A stretch of 38,504 nucleotides of DNA from CAZNYG01 sp964577205 (lineage in GTDB: Bacteria; Elusimicrobiota; Endomicrobiia; Endomicrobiales; CAIRNS01), in assembly GCA_964577205.1 (NCBI GenBank), contig CAZNYG010000010.1:1-38504 (forward strand). Direction: 5' to 3'. Below the pieces are notes generated by a model. The model was not told the DNA's origin. It saw nothing but the letters and a program-made list of their open reading frames with translations, and ran no database searches. Numbering within the stretch: position 1 is the first letter of the stretch; each line of letters opens with the position of its first letter. Positions 7,708 through 15,973 of this stretch are shown piece by piece. A program made the position numbers and the translations under genes.

Positions 7708-8433
7708 ATGAATTTTCGCAGACTTCGCAAGGTTATTTTTCCGGCAGTGGCAGTGCTCCTTTCCGTCCCCGGAGCCGTGCGTGCGGCGAATCACACGTAC
7801 AATATCGATACTCCGACCACGGGTATGCTGGATTACGGAAGTTATGACCTCAGCTTCCGCCTGATCTCGCAGGGCGGGATCATCCCCCGGCTTACGTTCG
7901 GCGTGTTCCGCATCATCAATCTCGGCATGGGATGGGAGCTGGACAAGGTCATCGGGCAGGAAGACGTCGTGGTCAGCCCGCCGACCGTTTTCGTTAAGAT
8001 CCGCCCTTTTCGCGGCGGCGCCGTGCTTCCCGCGTTCTCTTTCGGTTATGACGGCCAGGGATACTTTTACGACAAGGACAGGAACGAGTACATCGAAGAG
8101 GAAAAAGGCGTTTATTTCGTTTTCGGGCGCGAATACTTCTTCCCCGGGTTCGAGATCAACGTCGGCGCGAACATGAATGATTTCCGCACAAACAAGGTTT
8201 ACGGCTTTCTCGGTGCCAGTATCAACCTCGAAGACAAGTTCCTGTTCATCGCTGAATACGACAACGTCAACACTTTTCCCGAAGCCCGCATCAATGCCGG
8301 CGTGCGTTTCGCGATCGTCGACAGCCTGAGCATCGACCTCGCGGGGCGCGATATCGGGACAAGCCGCCTGTCGGACGGTACGAACCGGCCCGCGGAACGG
8401 ATCATTCGCCTGAATTATAACGGAAAATTCTGA
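7708..8433 (+). CDS. Small outer-membrane beta-barrel protein (family not recognised)
   Basis: 241 aa from ATG 7708, chosen because GAAGGG (7695-7700) sits 7 bases upstream and because it puts a signal peptide (ending VRA) at the N-terminus. The mature chain alternates polar and hydrophobic residues in short strands with Gly/Asn turns (FLGASINLEDKFLFIAEYDN, INAGVRFAIVDSLSIDLAG) and ends in an aromatic residue (NYNGKF), all typical of outer-membrane barrels. Substrate or partner cannot be told from the sequence. A small hairpin (8433-8468) separates it from accA. Confidence 0.75.
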   Translation: MNFRRLRKVIFPAVAVLLSVPGAVRAANHTYNIDTPTTGMLDYGSYDLSFRLISQGGIIPRLTFGVFRIINLGMGWELDKVIGQEDVVVSPPTVFVKIRPFRGGAVLPAFSFGYDGQGYFYDKDRNEYIEEEKGVYFVFGREYFFPGFEINVGANMNDFRTNKVYGFLGASINLEDKFLFIAEYDNVNTFPEARINAGVRFAIVDSLSIDLAGRDIGTSRLSDGTNRPAERIIRLNYNGKF

Positions 8434-8479
8434 GCCGCGTGAAATATGAGCCCTCGCCTCGCGCGGCTTGTGGAGCATT

Positions 8480-9469
8480 ATGGCTGAAAACACTTTGTGC
8501 CTTGAATTTGAAAAACCGATCGTTGATCTGGAACAGCGTATTCAGAGCCTGAAAGCGGCCGCTTCCGACGGAAACATGGACATGAGCCGGGAGCTCGCCG
8601 AACTGGAGGAGAAATGCCGCCAGTTGAAGTGCGACGTTTACGGTTCCCTGAACTCATGGCAGCGCATACAGCTTGCCCGTCATCCCCGGCGCCCCTACGC
8701 GCTGGATTATGTCCGCCAGATCTTTACCGACTTCATGGAGCTGCACGGCGACCGTGCCTATGCCGATGACCGCGCGCTCGTCTGCGGCTTGGCGCTCCTT
8801 GACTCGGTACCCGTTGTCGTCATCGGCCACCAGAAAGGCCGCGACATCCAGGAAAACCTGGAACGCAATTTCGCGATGGCCCATCCCGAAGGATACCGCA
8901 AGGCGCTGCGCGTAATGAAAATGGCGGAGAAATTCAATGTTCCGCTGGTGACGTTCATCGACACGCCGGGCGCCTATCCGGGCATCGGCGCCGAAGAGCG
9001 CGGGCAGGCCGAAGCGATAGCCCGCAACCTGCGCGATATGGCCGGCCTTCGCATTCCGGTGGTCAGTGTCATTATCGGCGAAGGCGGATCCGGCGGCGCG
9101 CTCGGTGTCGGCATCGCCAACCGCGTGCTGATGCTGGAGAACGCTTATTACTCCGTCATCACTCCGGAAGGGTGCGCGGCGATCCTTTTCCGCGACGCGG
9201 CCAAGGCGCCCGAAGCGGCGGCGGCGCTTAAGATCACCGCGCCGGACCTTCTCAGGATAAAGGTTATCGACGAGATCATCGCGGAGCCTCTTGGCGGGGC
9301 CCATCGCGATCTGCTGTTCACGGCGGGGAACATCAAGTCAGCGCTTACCCGGCATCTTTCCGAACTGATCAGGTACTCTCCGCGCAAGCTGGAAGACGAC
9401 CGCTACCGCAAATTCCGCGGCATGGGCGTTTACAGCGAACCCAAAACCAGGAAGAAAAAGAAGCAATAA
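8480..9469 (+). CDS. accA: Acetyl-CoA carboxylase carboxyltransferase subunit alpha
   Basis: 329 aa. Forms the carboxyltransferase with AccD, transferring CO2 from carboxybiotin to acetyl-CoA to make malonyl-CoA for fatty acid synthesis. An N-terminal coiled segment (LEFEKPIVDLEQRI) is followed by the crotonase-fold core with VIGHQKGRD, IDTPGAYPGIGAEERGQ, and the glycine-rich GEGGSGGALGVG. The C-terminal block is EPLGGAHRD. ATG 8480 follows GGAG (8472-8475); an upstream TTG at 8468 is less likely. accD is not in the window. Confidence 0.97.
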   Translation: MAENTLCLEFEKPIVDLEQRIQSLKAAASDGNMDMSRELAELEEKCRQLKCDVYGSLNSWQRIQLARHPRRPYALDYVRQIFTDFMELHGDRAYADDRALVCGLALLDSVPVVVIGHQKGRDIQENLERNFAMAHPEGYRKALRVMKMAEKFNVPLVTFIDTPGAYPGIGAEERGQAEAIARNLRDMAGLRIPVVSVIIGEGGSGGALGVGIANRVLMLENAYYSVITPEGCAAILFRDAAKAPEAAAALKITAPDLLRIKVIDEIIAEPLGGAHRDLLFTAGNIKSALTRHLSELIRYSPRKLEDDRYRKFRGMGVYSEPKTRKKKKQ

Positions 9470-9522
9470 TATCGCGCGGGGAACGCGCGTAACAAGAGTT
9501 CCATCCAAGGAGGATACATACA

Positions 9523-10518
9523 ATGGCTCTCGTACCGATGAAGCAGATTCTCGAAGAGGGGCGCAAAAAAGGATACGGAGTAGGCGCGTACAACGTCAAC
9601 AACATGGAGCAGATACAGGCTATCATGGCGGCGGCGCAGAAAACGCAGTCCCCGGTCATCATCCAGGCCAGCCGCGGAGCGCTGAAGTACAGCAACTTCA
9701 CCTATCTCGGCTATCTCATGAAGGCGGCGGTAAAAGAAAATCCCGCGATCCCCACGGCGATGCACCTTGACCACGGCAATTCGCTTGACTCGGCGAAAAA
9801 GGCGATCGACCTTGGATTCTCCTCAGTGATGATCGACGGTTCGCTGATGGAAGACGGGAAAACGCCTTCCGATTACGAATACAACGCTAAAGTGACCCGC
9901 TCCGTTGTGGAATACGCTCACCAGTACGGCGTCACCGTGGAAGGCGAGATCGGGCGGCTTGGCGGCATTGAAGACGGCGTGGGTTCCGGTTCCGTGCATA
10001 TCACCGATCCCGAACAGGCGAAGCAGTTCGTGAAAGACACCGGTCTTGACGCTCTGGCGATCGCGATCGGCACGTCTCACGGCGCGTACAAGTTCAAAGG
10101 CTCGGCGAACCTCGCGTTCGACGTGCTCAAAGAGATCCGCAAACTCATCGATATCCCGATCGTCCTTCACGGCGCGTCCTCCGTGCCGAAAGAGCTGATA
10201 GATTCGGTCAACAAATACGGTGGAAAGATGCCCGGCGCGACCGGCGTTCCGATGGCCAGCCTGCAGGAAGCGGTCAAGCTCGGCGTTACGAAGATCAACG
10301 TCGACACTGACGGCCGGCTCGCGGTCACCGCGGCGATCCGGAAGGTCTTCGCCGAAACGCCGGAAAAGTTCGATCCGCGCGATTACCTGGGCCCCGCCCG
10401 CGAATCCCTTACGGAACTGATCGCCGGAAAGATGAAAGATTTCGGCACGGCGGGACACGCCGGAGATTACGCCCCCATGTCGCTCGATGACATGAAAAAA
10501 CTGTACGCGAAAAAATAA
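9523..10518 (+). CDS. fba: Class II fructose-1,6-bisphosphate aldolase
   Basis: 331 aa. A zinc-dependent aldolase interconverting fructose-1,6-bisphosphate with glyceraldehyde-3-phosphate and dihydroxyacetone phosphate. Metal and substrate motifs: MHLDHGNS, the glutamate region EGEIGRLGGIEDG, GTSHGAYK, LHGASSVP and TKINVDTD. ATG 9523 has an excellent ribosome binding site (AAGGAGG, 9507-9513). A perfect 14-bp hairpin with a T-run closes the transcript at 10540. The fold and length fit the type B (Fba) branch. Confidence 0.97.
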   Translation: MALVPMKQILEEGRKKGYGVGAYNVNNMEQIQAIMAAAQKTQSPVIIQASRGALKYSNFTYLGYLMKAAVKENPAIPTAMHLDHGNSLDSAKKAIDLGFSSVMIDGSLMEDGKTPSDYEYNAKVTRSVVEYAHQYGVTVEGEIGRLGGIEDGVGSGSVHITDPEQAKQFVKDTGLDALAIAIGTSHGAYKFKGSANLAFDVLKEIRKLIDIPIVLHGASSVPKELIDSVNKYGGKMPGATGVPMASLQEAVKLGVTKINVDTDGRLAVTAAIRKVFAETPEKFDPRDYLGPARESLTELIAGKMKDFGTAGHAGDYAPMSLDDMKKLYAKK

Positions 10519-10866
10519 AGCTGGAACACAGCCCTGTGGAAGATACTACCGGCGTCCGAAAAGATTGCCGGTAGTATCTTTTTTTTGCCAGTTTTGATCC
10601 CGCTTTATGTTCCTGCTGTTCCATGCGCGCCGCGCGTATGGCAAAAATCCAGGCCTTCTGGAATTTTTGCAATGTCACAGAAAAATAAAGTAAAAAGTGT
10701 TGACAAAGAATAGTTCTTCTGCTATACTTTTTGTACATTGGAATTGCAGTAAAATATTCATTTTTGTTAATCTTTTGTGTTGCCATGGAGGTGATACCCA
10801 GGTTCGGTCCGGCACATCGTCCGCAGCGCGTGAGCTGTAGTAATTTTGTATCATCGAGGAGGAAAC
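10519..10866 (+). promoter_or_regulatory. 348-bp intergenic region: terminator, hairpin, strong promoter, long leader
   Basis: After the aldolase terminator there is a near-palindrome (10621-10641) and a 12-bp hairpin with one bulge (10641-10670, GCAAAAATCCAG / CTGGAATTTTTGC). Then comes a near-consensus sigma70 promoter: TTGACA 10700-10705, 17-base spacer, TATACT 10723-10728. The predicted leader of about 130 bases contains a 9-base perfect complement to the 16S 3' end (GGAGGTGAT, 10787-10795) with no obvious start codon at the right spacing. The true ribosome binding site of the next gene is GAGGAGG (10856-10862). Confidence 0.8.
10540..10586 (+). terminator. Intrinsic terminator of the aldolase gene
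   Basis: AAGATACTACCGGC (10540-10553) pairs perfectly with GCCGGTAGTATCTT (10567-10580), followed by TTTTTT. Textbook Rho-independent terminator. Confidence 0.95.
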
Positions 10867-11154
10867 ATGTCAGCGTATGAAGTCAAGAATATCAGTGTTG
10901 TCTCTCTCCTGAAGACGTTCCCGATCGTGTTCGCCATCCTGGGGATCGTGATCGGCATTTTCACGTTCTTTATTTTCCCGACAGAGATCGCCCAGAACCT
11001 CTCCGTCGGAGCCCGTATGCTTTCCTGGCTTATCTTCATCGTCCTTTACACGCTCATCATGGTCGCGGGCATCGTTCTGATCGCATGGCTCTACAACATG
11101 GTCGTCGGCAAGTTCGGCGGCGCGGTCATCAGCCTGGAGACGAAAGAAGAATAG
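10867..11154 (+). CDS. DUF3566-like small membrane protein
   Basis: 95 aa from ATG 10867 (GAGGAGG just upstream; an in-frame TTG at 10846 is unlikely). Two membrane helices, about residues 17-37 (FPIVFAILGIVIGIFTFFIF) and 50-80 (LSWLIFIVLYTLIMVAGIVLIAWLYNMV), are followed by KFGGAVISLETKEE. The N-terminal YEVKNISVVS and the LYN-x3-GKFGG end resemble DUF3566 membrane proteins, whose function is unknown. It is expressed from a strong promoter and followed by a perfect 16-bp inverted repeat, so it appears monocistronic. Confidence 0.75.
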   Translation: MSAYEVKNISVVSLLKTFPIVFAILGIVIGIFTFFIFPTEIAQNLSVGARMLSWLIFIVLYTLIMVAGIVLIAWLYNMVVGKFGGAVISLETKEE

Positions 11155-11172
11155 TCCTTGCGGTTCTATGAT

Positions 11173-11220
11173 GGTGAACTCCGTCAGATACCGCGGATGC
11201 GTGTTCTGACGGAGTTCACC
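11173..11220. terminator. Perfect 16-bp inverted repeat after the DUF3566-like gene
   Basis: GGTGAACTCCGTCAGA (11173-11188) pairs perfectly with TCTGACGGAGTTCACC (11205-11220) around a 16-base loop. No U-tract follows. It sits 16 bases before the first response-regulator gene, so it may be a terminator or a structured leader or operator of the signalling operon. Confidence 0.6.
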
Positions 11221-11236
11221 GCACTGCCTCCAGCGC

Positions 11237-11605
11237 ATGAAAAAAATACTCATTGTCGACGATGACGACGATTTTCTCGAATGGGTGATGACCGGCCTTG
11301 CTCAGGAATCGTTCGAGCTTGTTTCGGCCACCACGGGAAAACGCGCGTTAAGCCTGGTTCGCTCCGCGAAACCGGACCTTATCCTGCTGGATATCCGCCT
11401 GCCCGACATCGACGGATTCGATGTCCTCAGGCATATCCGTGAGACGGGCGCGTCCGCGGCGATCCCCGTAGTGCTGATCACAGGCGTGTTCCGTGAGATC
11501 GAATTGAAGGAAAAGGGATACCAGCTGGGAGCGGACGACTTCCTTGTAAAGCCTTTCAGCTACGAACAATTGAGGGCGCGTATAAACCGGCTGCTGGAAC
11601 GTTGA
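11237..11605 (+). CDS. Single-domain response regulator (REC only)
   Basis: 122 aa, only a receiver domain. Acidic cluster DDDDD at residues 8-12, phospho-acceptor Asp52 (LILLDIRLPD), conserved Thr/Ala switch region (VVLITG) and Lys in VKPFSYEQL. Single-domain receivers act by protein-protein contacts or as phosphate shuttles. It is 27 bases upstream of the only histidine kinase in the window, its likely partner. Codon use and spacing suggest one operon with the genes down to 17592. Confidence 0.93.
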   Translation: MKKILIVDDDDDFLEWVMTGLAQESFELVSATTGKRALSLVRSAKPDLILLDIRLPDIDGFDVLRHIRETGASAAIPVVLITGVFREIELKEKGYQLGADDFLVKPFSYEQLRARINRLLER

Positions 11606-11632
11606 CGTGGCCGGCGGCGTTCATTTTCTATC

Positions 11633-13060
11633 ATGAGCCTCAGAACTAAATTCACCCTCGTCACTTCCTGCCTTATACTCCTGATCACTCTGGGTATATC
11701 TTACAGCATTTTCATCACACAGAAAGACATGCTTTCCGGGCAGCTCGAGGAGAACAGGGACCGCATTTTCAAGGACTTTACGTACACCTGCACCGAAGCG
11801 CTGGTGGTCAGGGACGAGATCCAGGTATTCAACACTATAAAATCGATAATAAAAACGCATAACCCGGCCATAGTCTACGCCGGATATATATCGCCGGCCG
11901 ATACCGTTTTCTTCAGCGCGCGCCATACCAATCAGGAACCATTGTTCAAACCGCGTATCTTCAAGGTAAACCGCTCGATCTCGGAGGATTTCACTTCATC
12001 AACCACTGAAGAACGCATCCGCGAATACGCGCAGCCCATCTATCTTCAGGGCGAATACCGCGGGACCATCAAGGCGGGATTCTCCCAGAGCTTCCTCAAC
12101 GAAGAGATCAGGGACGGGCTCATGACGCTCGCGGGCAAGATCGCCCAGGTGGCGGTGATCGCCCTCATCGTCGGGTTCATCCTGGCGAATATCCTCGCTT
12201 TCTATCTGAATAAACCGATCCACGCGCTCGCGGAAGCCGCCGACGAGATCGGCAACGGCAACCTTGACAGGCAGGTGGCCATAAACCGGCGCGACGAGCT
12301 TGGGAAACTCGGCAAGACTTTCAACGAGATGGTGCGCAAGCTAAAGGAACTCGACGAACTCAAGGACGGTTTCGTTTCAAGCGTTTCGCACGAGCTCCGT
12401 TCGCCGCTGGCCGCCATCGACGGGTATTGCGATTACCTGATAGAAGGCATGGGCAAGAACATGACGCCGGAAAAACAGGAAAAGAGCCTGAAGATCATCA
12501 AGGAAGCCACGATAAGGCTGACGAATTTCATCAACAATATCCTCGATCTTGCCAAGATCAAGGCCGGCAGGTTCGAAATAAAGCGCATGCCGGTGAACAT
12601 CAACGAACTTTCCCGGGAGATCGTATCGCTGTTCGAGAGCCTTGCCCGTCAGCAGAACAAGGAGCTTATCGCGCAGATCCCCGACGACCTTCCGGACGTG
12701 GACGCCGATCCGGAAAAGATCAAGCAGGTAATCACTAATCTTGTCGGGAACGCTCTGAAGTTCACGACGGAGAACGGCAAGGTGACTATAAATGCCCGGG
12801 TCCCCGCCCAGACGAACGGCGTGGTGGAGATCAGCATCGCCGATACGGGTGTCGGTATCCCGAGGGAATCGCTTCAGAAGGTGTTCGACAAGTTCTACCA
12901 GGTCAAGGAAAGCGAAATGAAGAAGCCGAAAGGCACAGGCCTCGGCCTTGCCATCGTCGCGGAGATCGTCAGGCTGCACGATGGCCGCATCTGGGCTGAA
13001 AGCGAACTGGGAAAAGGTTCCGAATTCAAATTCACGCTTCCCGTGTGGCGCCGTCAATAA
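11633..13060 (+). CDS. Membrane sensor histidine kinase (HAMP-HisKA-HATPase)
   Basis: 475 aa. First TM at about residues 9-27, a periplasmic sensor region of about 140 aa, second TM at about 165-190 (QVAVIALIVGFILANILAFYL), then HAMP (NKPIHALAEAADEIGNGNLDRQV). HisKA has the phospho-accepting His253 (SSVSHELRSPLAA, CAC 12389). The ATPase domain shows the N box NLVGNALKFT, DTGVGIP, and GTGLGLAI. It autophosphorylates and passes phosphate to response regulators. It is the only kinase next to six regulator proteins, which suggests branched output. The sensor domain is not a family I recognise. Confidence 0.95.
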   Translation: MSLRTKFTLVTSCLILLITLGISYSIFITQKDMLSGQLEENRDRIFKDFTYTCTEALVVRDEIQVFNTIKSIIKTHNPAIVYAGYISPADTVFFSARHTNQEPLFKPRIFKVNRSISEDFTSSTTEERIREYAQPIYLQGEYRGTIKAGFSQSFLNEEIRDGLMTLAGKIAQVAVIALIVGFILANILAFYLNKPIHALAEAADEIGNGNLDRQVAINRRDELGKLGKTFNEMVRKLKELDELKDGFVSSVSHELRSPLAAIDGYCDYLIEGMGKNMTPEKQEKSLKIIKEATIRLTNFINNILDLAKIKAGRFEIKRMPVNINELSREIVSLFESLARQQNKELIAQIPDDLPDVDADPEKIKQVITNLVGNALKFTTENGKVTINARVPAQTNGVVEISIADTGVGIPRESLQKVFDKFYQVKESEMKKPKGTGLGLAIVAEIVRLHDGRIWAESELGKGSEFKFTLPVWRRQ

Positions 13061-13065
13061 AAGAC

Positions 13066-13165
13066 AGTAGCAATCAGCAGCCAGCTATCAGCTCACGGAT
13101 CCATGCAGCTATCCAGTCACATTGTGTCGTTGCTGACTGCTTCTCTGAAGGCTGACTGCTCATCC
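13066..13165. repeat. Intergenic tract of CAGCTATCAGC/GCTGACTGC words
   Basis: The 109-base spacer between the kinase and the next regulator is built of short iterated words (CAATCAGCAGCCAGCTATCAG, CAGCTATCCAG, GCTGACTGC twice). A related, shorter tract is at 17625-17655 (GGCTGAAAACTGACAGC, TGAATGCTGATGGC). It looks like a dispersed non-coding repeat family rather than a regulatory site. Confidence 0.55.
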
Positions 13166-13199
13166 GTTTTTGTTGTCGCTGAAAACGAAAGGAATACAA

Positions 13200-14126
13200 G
13201 TGCCTAAAATACTTGTGGTTGACGATGAACCCAGCCTGCGCGAGATGCTCGAGATCATTCTCGTGAATGAAGGGTACAGCGTCATAACTGCCGGCAACGG
13301 CGCCGAGGGGCTGCAGAAGATCTATGGCGAGTCGCCGGACCTTATTCTCCTTGATTGTTCAATGCCGATCCTTGACGGATACGAGGTCCTCGAGCGCATG
13401 CGCGGCGATCCACTTCTGGTCAACAAGCCGGTCATTATGCTTACCGTGCTCAGCAGCGAGCACGACGAGATACGCGGCCTCAAGCTCGGCGTCGATGATT
13501 ACATCATTAAACCGTTCAAATCGTCTTTGCTGCTCGCCCGGGTCAAGGCGGTGCTGGAGCGCAAGACGAACAGCATGAGCGCCAACCCTCTGACCATGCT
13601 TTCCGGGAATACCGTCATCAAGGCGGAGACCGAGAAACGCATGAAAAGCGAGGCCCCTTTCGCGATGATCTACCTGGATATCGCGAACTTCAAAAGCTTT
13701 AACGACCGCTACGGTTTCCAGCGCGGCGACGAAGTGATAAAAGACACCGCCGACATCCTGATCCGCGCCGCCCGAGAAAAAGGGCAGCGGGGCGATTTCG
13801 TGGGCCACATCGGCGGCGATGATTTTATCGTGCTGACATCGCCCGAGCACTATACCGGCATCTGCGAGCAGGTCATCGGCAGGTTCGACGAGACGATACC
13901 CGGGTTCTACGATCCCGACGACCGTCACCGCGGGTATATCGTTTCCGTCGACCGTAACAACAACCTGCAGAAATTCCCTTTCATGACCGTCTCATTGTCG
14001 GTCATCTCGACCGCGATAACGAAGATCGTTCATTACGGGCAGCTGTCGAAAATAGCCGCGGAACTGAAAAAAGTGGCGAAACGTTCCCCTCACAGCGCAT
14101 TTGTGGTGGAAAAGCGGAAGGAATAA
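13200..14126 (+). CDS. Response regulator with GGDEF-type output (GGDDF)
   Basis: 308 aa from GTG 13200, chosen because AAAGGA lies 7 bases upstream and the REC domain begins at once (PKILVVDDE); the upstream in-frame TTG at 13170 is unlikely. REC: phospho-acceptor Asp52 (LLDCSMP), Lys in IIKPF. GGDEF-like domain at about 140-300: metal Asp in YLDIANFKSFNDRYG, QRGDEV, and signature GGDDF (residues 205-209, base 13812). The RxxD inhibitory site is absent (QRGD). GGDEF proteins make cyclic di-GMP; the Glu-to-Asp change in the signature leaves activity uncertain. It is a close paralogue of the gene at 15974. Confidence 0.88.
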   Translation: MPKILVVDDEPSLREMLEIILVNEGYSVITAGNGAEGLQKIYGESPDLILLDCSMPILDGYEVLERMRGDPLLVNKPVIMLTVLSSEHDEIRGLKLGVDDYIIKPFKSSLLLARVKAVLERKTNSMSANPLTMLSGNTVIKAETEKRMKSEAPFAMIYLDIANFKSFNDRYGFQRGDEVIKDTADILIRAAREKGQRGDFVGHIGGDDFIVLTSPEHYTGICEQVIGRFDETIPGFYDPDDRHRGYIVSVDRNNNLQKFPFMTVSLSVISTAITKIVHYGQLSKIAAELKKVAKRSPHSAFVVEKRKE

Positions 14127-14135
14127 GGAACTATC

Positions 14136-14876
14136 ATGCCTCCGGAAAAAAAATCACGCATCTTGATCGTTGACGACCAGGAAGGCATCCGCGAATCGAT
14201 GGCGGGCATCCTTGAGATGGAAGGCCACGAGATCTGTTCGATGGACGACGGTTTTAAGGCCATCGAAAAAGTGAAAGAGGTCCCGTTCGACATCGCCTTC
14301 CTTGACGTGCGCATGCCCGGCATCAACGGGGTCGAGACTTTCCGCGAGATCAAGAAGCTGCGTCCCGGGACCATAGTTTTCATGATGACCGCTTACGCCG
14401 AAGAGGAACTGGTCAGGCAGGCTCTTGAGGAGGGCGCTTACGCGTGCATCCACAAGCCGTTCGACATGGAGCGCATCATCGAGATCATTCAGAATGCCGG
14501 GCAGCATACGTCGGTGCTGGTGGTGGACGACGATACCGCGCTCGGCAGGAGTATCGCCAACACGCTGAACGGCTCCGGGTTCGACGTGACGCTGGCGACC
14601 ACAGGGTCGCAGGCGCTGGACCGCATCAGGGAGCAGTGCTGCCGCGTCGTGCTCGTAAATACGGAGCTTCCCGATTATAAGGGCGGCGAGCTTTATCATA
14701 CGATCAAACAGCTCAAACCGGACGCTAATGTCATCATGATGTCGTCTGACTCCAATGACGGCACCGTAGTGAACGCGGCTCTCGAAGGAAGCTGTATTTT
14801 CCTGCACAAGCCCTTTAAACCGGAACGCGTGCTGGAGATCGTGAAAAAGATCATGCGGGTCGGGCAGGGCGAATAA
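14136..14876 (+). CDS. Tandem receiver protein (REC-REC), second REC lacking the phospho-Asp
   Basis: 246 aa, two receiver domains and no output domain. REC1 (about 7-120): DDQE, phospho-acceptor Asp57 (AFLDVRMPG), Thr in MMTAYA, Lys in HKPFD. REC2 (about 127-243): keeps the DDD acidic pocket and HKPFK lysine, but the acceptor position is Asn175 (VLVNTELPD, AAT at 14658), so it should not be phosphorylated in the usual way. AAGGA lies 6 bases before ATG 14136, 10 bases after the preceding gene. Likely a phosphate sink, adaptor or shuttle. Confidence 0.9.
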   Translation: MPPEKKSRILIVDDQEGIRESMAGILEMEGHEICSMDDGFKAIEKVKEVPFDIAFLDVRMPGINGVETFREIKKLRPGTIVFMMTAYAEEELVRQALEEGAYACIHKPFDMERIIEIIQNAGQHTSVLVVDDDTALGRSIANTLNGSGFDVTLATTGSQALDRIREQCCRVVLVNTELPDYKGGELYHTIKQLKPDANVIMMSSDSNDGTVVNAALEGSCIFLHKPFKPERVLEIVKKIMRVGQGE

Positions 14877-14905
14877 CTCCACGCGAGGAGCGCAGCGTTC
14901 CAGAC

Positions 14906-15970
14906 ATGAACGACCGGATACTTATAGTCGACGATGAAATAGCGTCGTTCGGATTCCTTCCAGACCGTCTGGAGGATGAAGGCTACCGTGTCGTGTCGGT
15001 GCAGAACGCCGAGCAGGGGTTGAAGCTCGCGGAGAAGAACCTTTTCCCTCTCGTCCTGATGGATTTCAACCTGCCGGGCATGAACGGCCTCGAGGCCTTC
15101 CGGGGACTGCGGAAGATAAGCCCTTTGAGCGCGGTCATCATCATGACCGCCGGAGCGCCGGAGCATCTCATGGACCAGGCGGTGCGCGAAGGCGTTGCCG
15201 CGGTCCTGCACAAACCGTTCAAATGCGATAAAGCGGTGGAAGTGATCGAGGATATCCTCCGCAGGCCGGTTGCGGCGCTTGCCGGGCTTGAACAGGAAGA
15301 AGAATCGGTACTGCTCCACTGCCTGCGGCACCGGGGATACCGTCCCGTAGCGCTGGACGCGGTGCAGTCCGTCATGTGCCCGTTCAAACTGGGAGCGCCC
15401 GACATCCTGTACGCGAACGCGAAGAACCATATCGCGCTGCGCGCCCTGGAAGAGAACATGGTGCCGGCCTTCACGGCTGTCGTCGGAGGGGAAAATGTCA
15501 GGGATATGTCCATGCCGCCGCCCGACGTTTTCCTGCTGCGCCCCCTGGACAACGGGAAGATCGCCGCTTCCATCGACGCGGTCCACCAGCAGGAAGTGCT
15601 CGGCAGGAAATACCCTTCGATCCTCATGGTGGAGGACGATTACACGCTGGCGAAGACGTTGACGGTCATTCTGCAGGAGAACCATTACGCGGCCGTCGCC
15701 GTCGGTACCGGAGGCGAGGCCGTCGAAGAGATACGGCGCCGGAGGTTCGACGCCATTCTGGTCGATTTCCGCCTGCCGGACATGTCTGGCATCGAAGTGA
15801 TCCGGAACATTAAGGAGATACGTGCCGACGGGGTCATCATCATGATGACCGCGTACGAGAGCCTCGATATCGCGCTGTCAGCATTGAAGGAACGGGTGTT
15901 CGATTTTCTTATCAAACCGGTCGATCCCGCGATGCTGCTAAGCAGCTTGAGAAAAGGATTAAATAAATAG
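14906..15970 (+). CDS. Multi-receiver protein (REC-degenerate REC-REC)
   Basis: 354 aa. REC1 (about 3-118): DDE, acceptor Asp53 (VLMDFNLPG), Lys in HKPFK. The middle (about 128-230) has the alternating pattern of a receiver (ESVLLHCLRHRGYRPVALD, DILYANAKN, PDVFLLRPLDNGKIAASI) but no acidic pocket or acceptor, so I read it as a degenerate receiver. REC3 (about 237-352): MVEDD, acceptor Asp287 (ILVDFRLPD), MMTAYES, Lys in IKPVD. No DNA-binding or enzymatic output. It fits the operon as a phosphate-relay or scaffold component. Confidence 0.85.
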   Translation: MNDRILIVDDEIASFGFLPDRLEDEGYRVVSVQNAEQGLKLAEKNLFPLVLMDFNLPGMNGLEAFRGLRKISPLSAVIIMTAGAPEHLMDQAVREGVAAVLHKPFKCDKAVEVIEDILRRPVAALAGLEQEEESVLLHCLRHRGYRPVALDAVQSVMCPFKLGAPDILYANAKNHIALRALEENMVPAFTAVVGGENVRDMSMPPPDVFLLRPLDNGKIAASIDAVHQQEVLGRKYPSILMVEDDYTLAKTLTVILQENHYAAVAVGTGGEAVEEIRRRRFDAILVDFRLPDMSGIEVIRNIKEIRADGVIIMMTAYESLDIALSALKERVFDFLIKPVDPAMLLSSLRKGLNK

Positions 15971-15973
15971 ATC

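Noticed and set aside
10785..10880. Small ORF beginning ATG-GAG-GTG in the DUF3566 leader
   Set aside because: No upstream ribosome binding site, no recognisable peptide, and it overlaps the real gene start.
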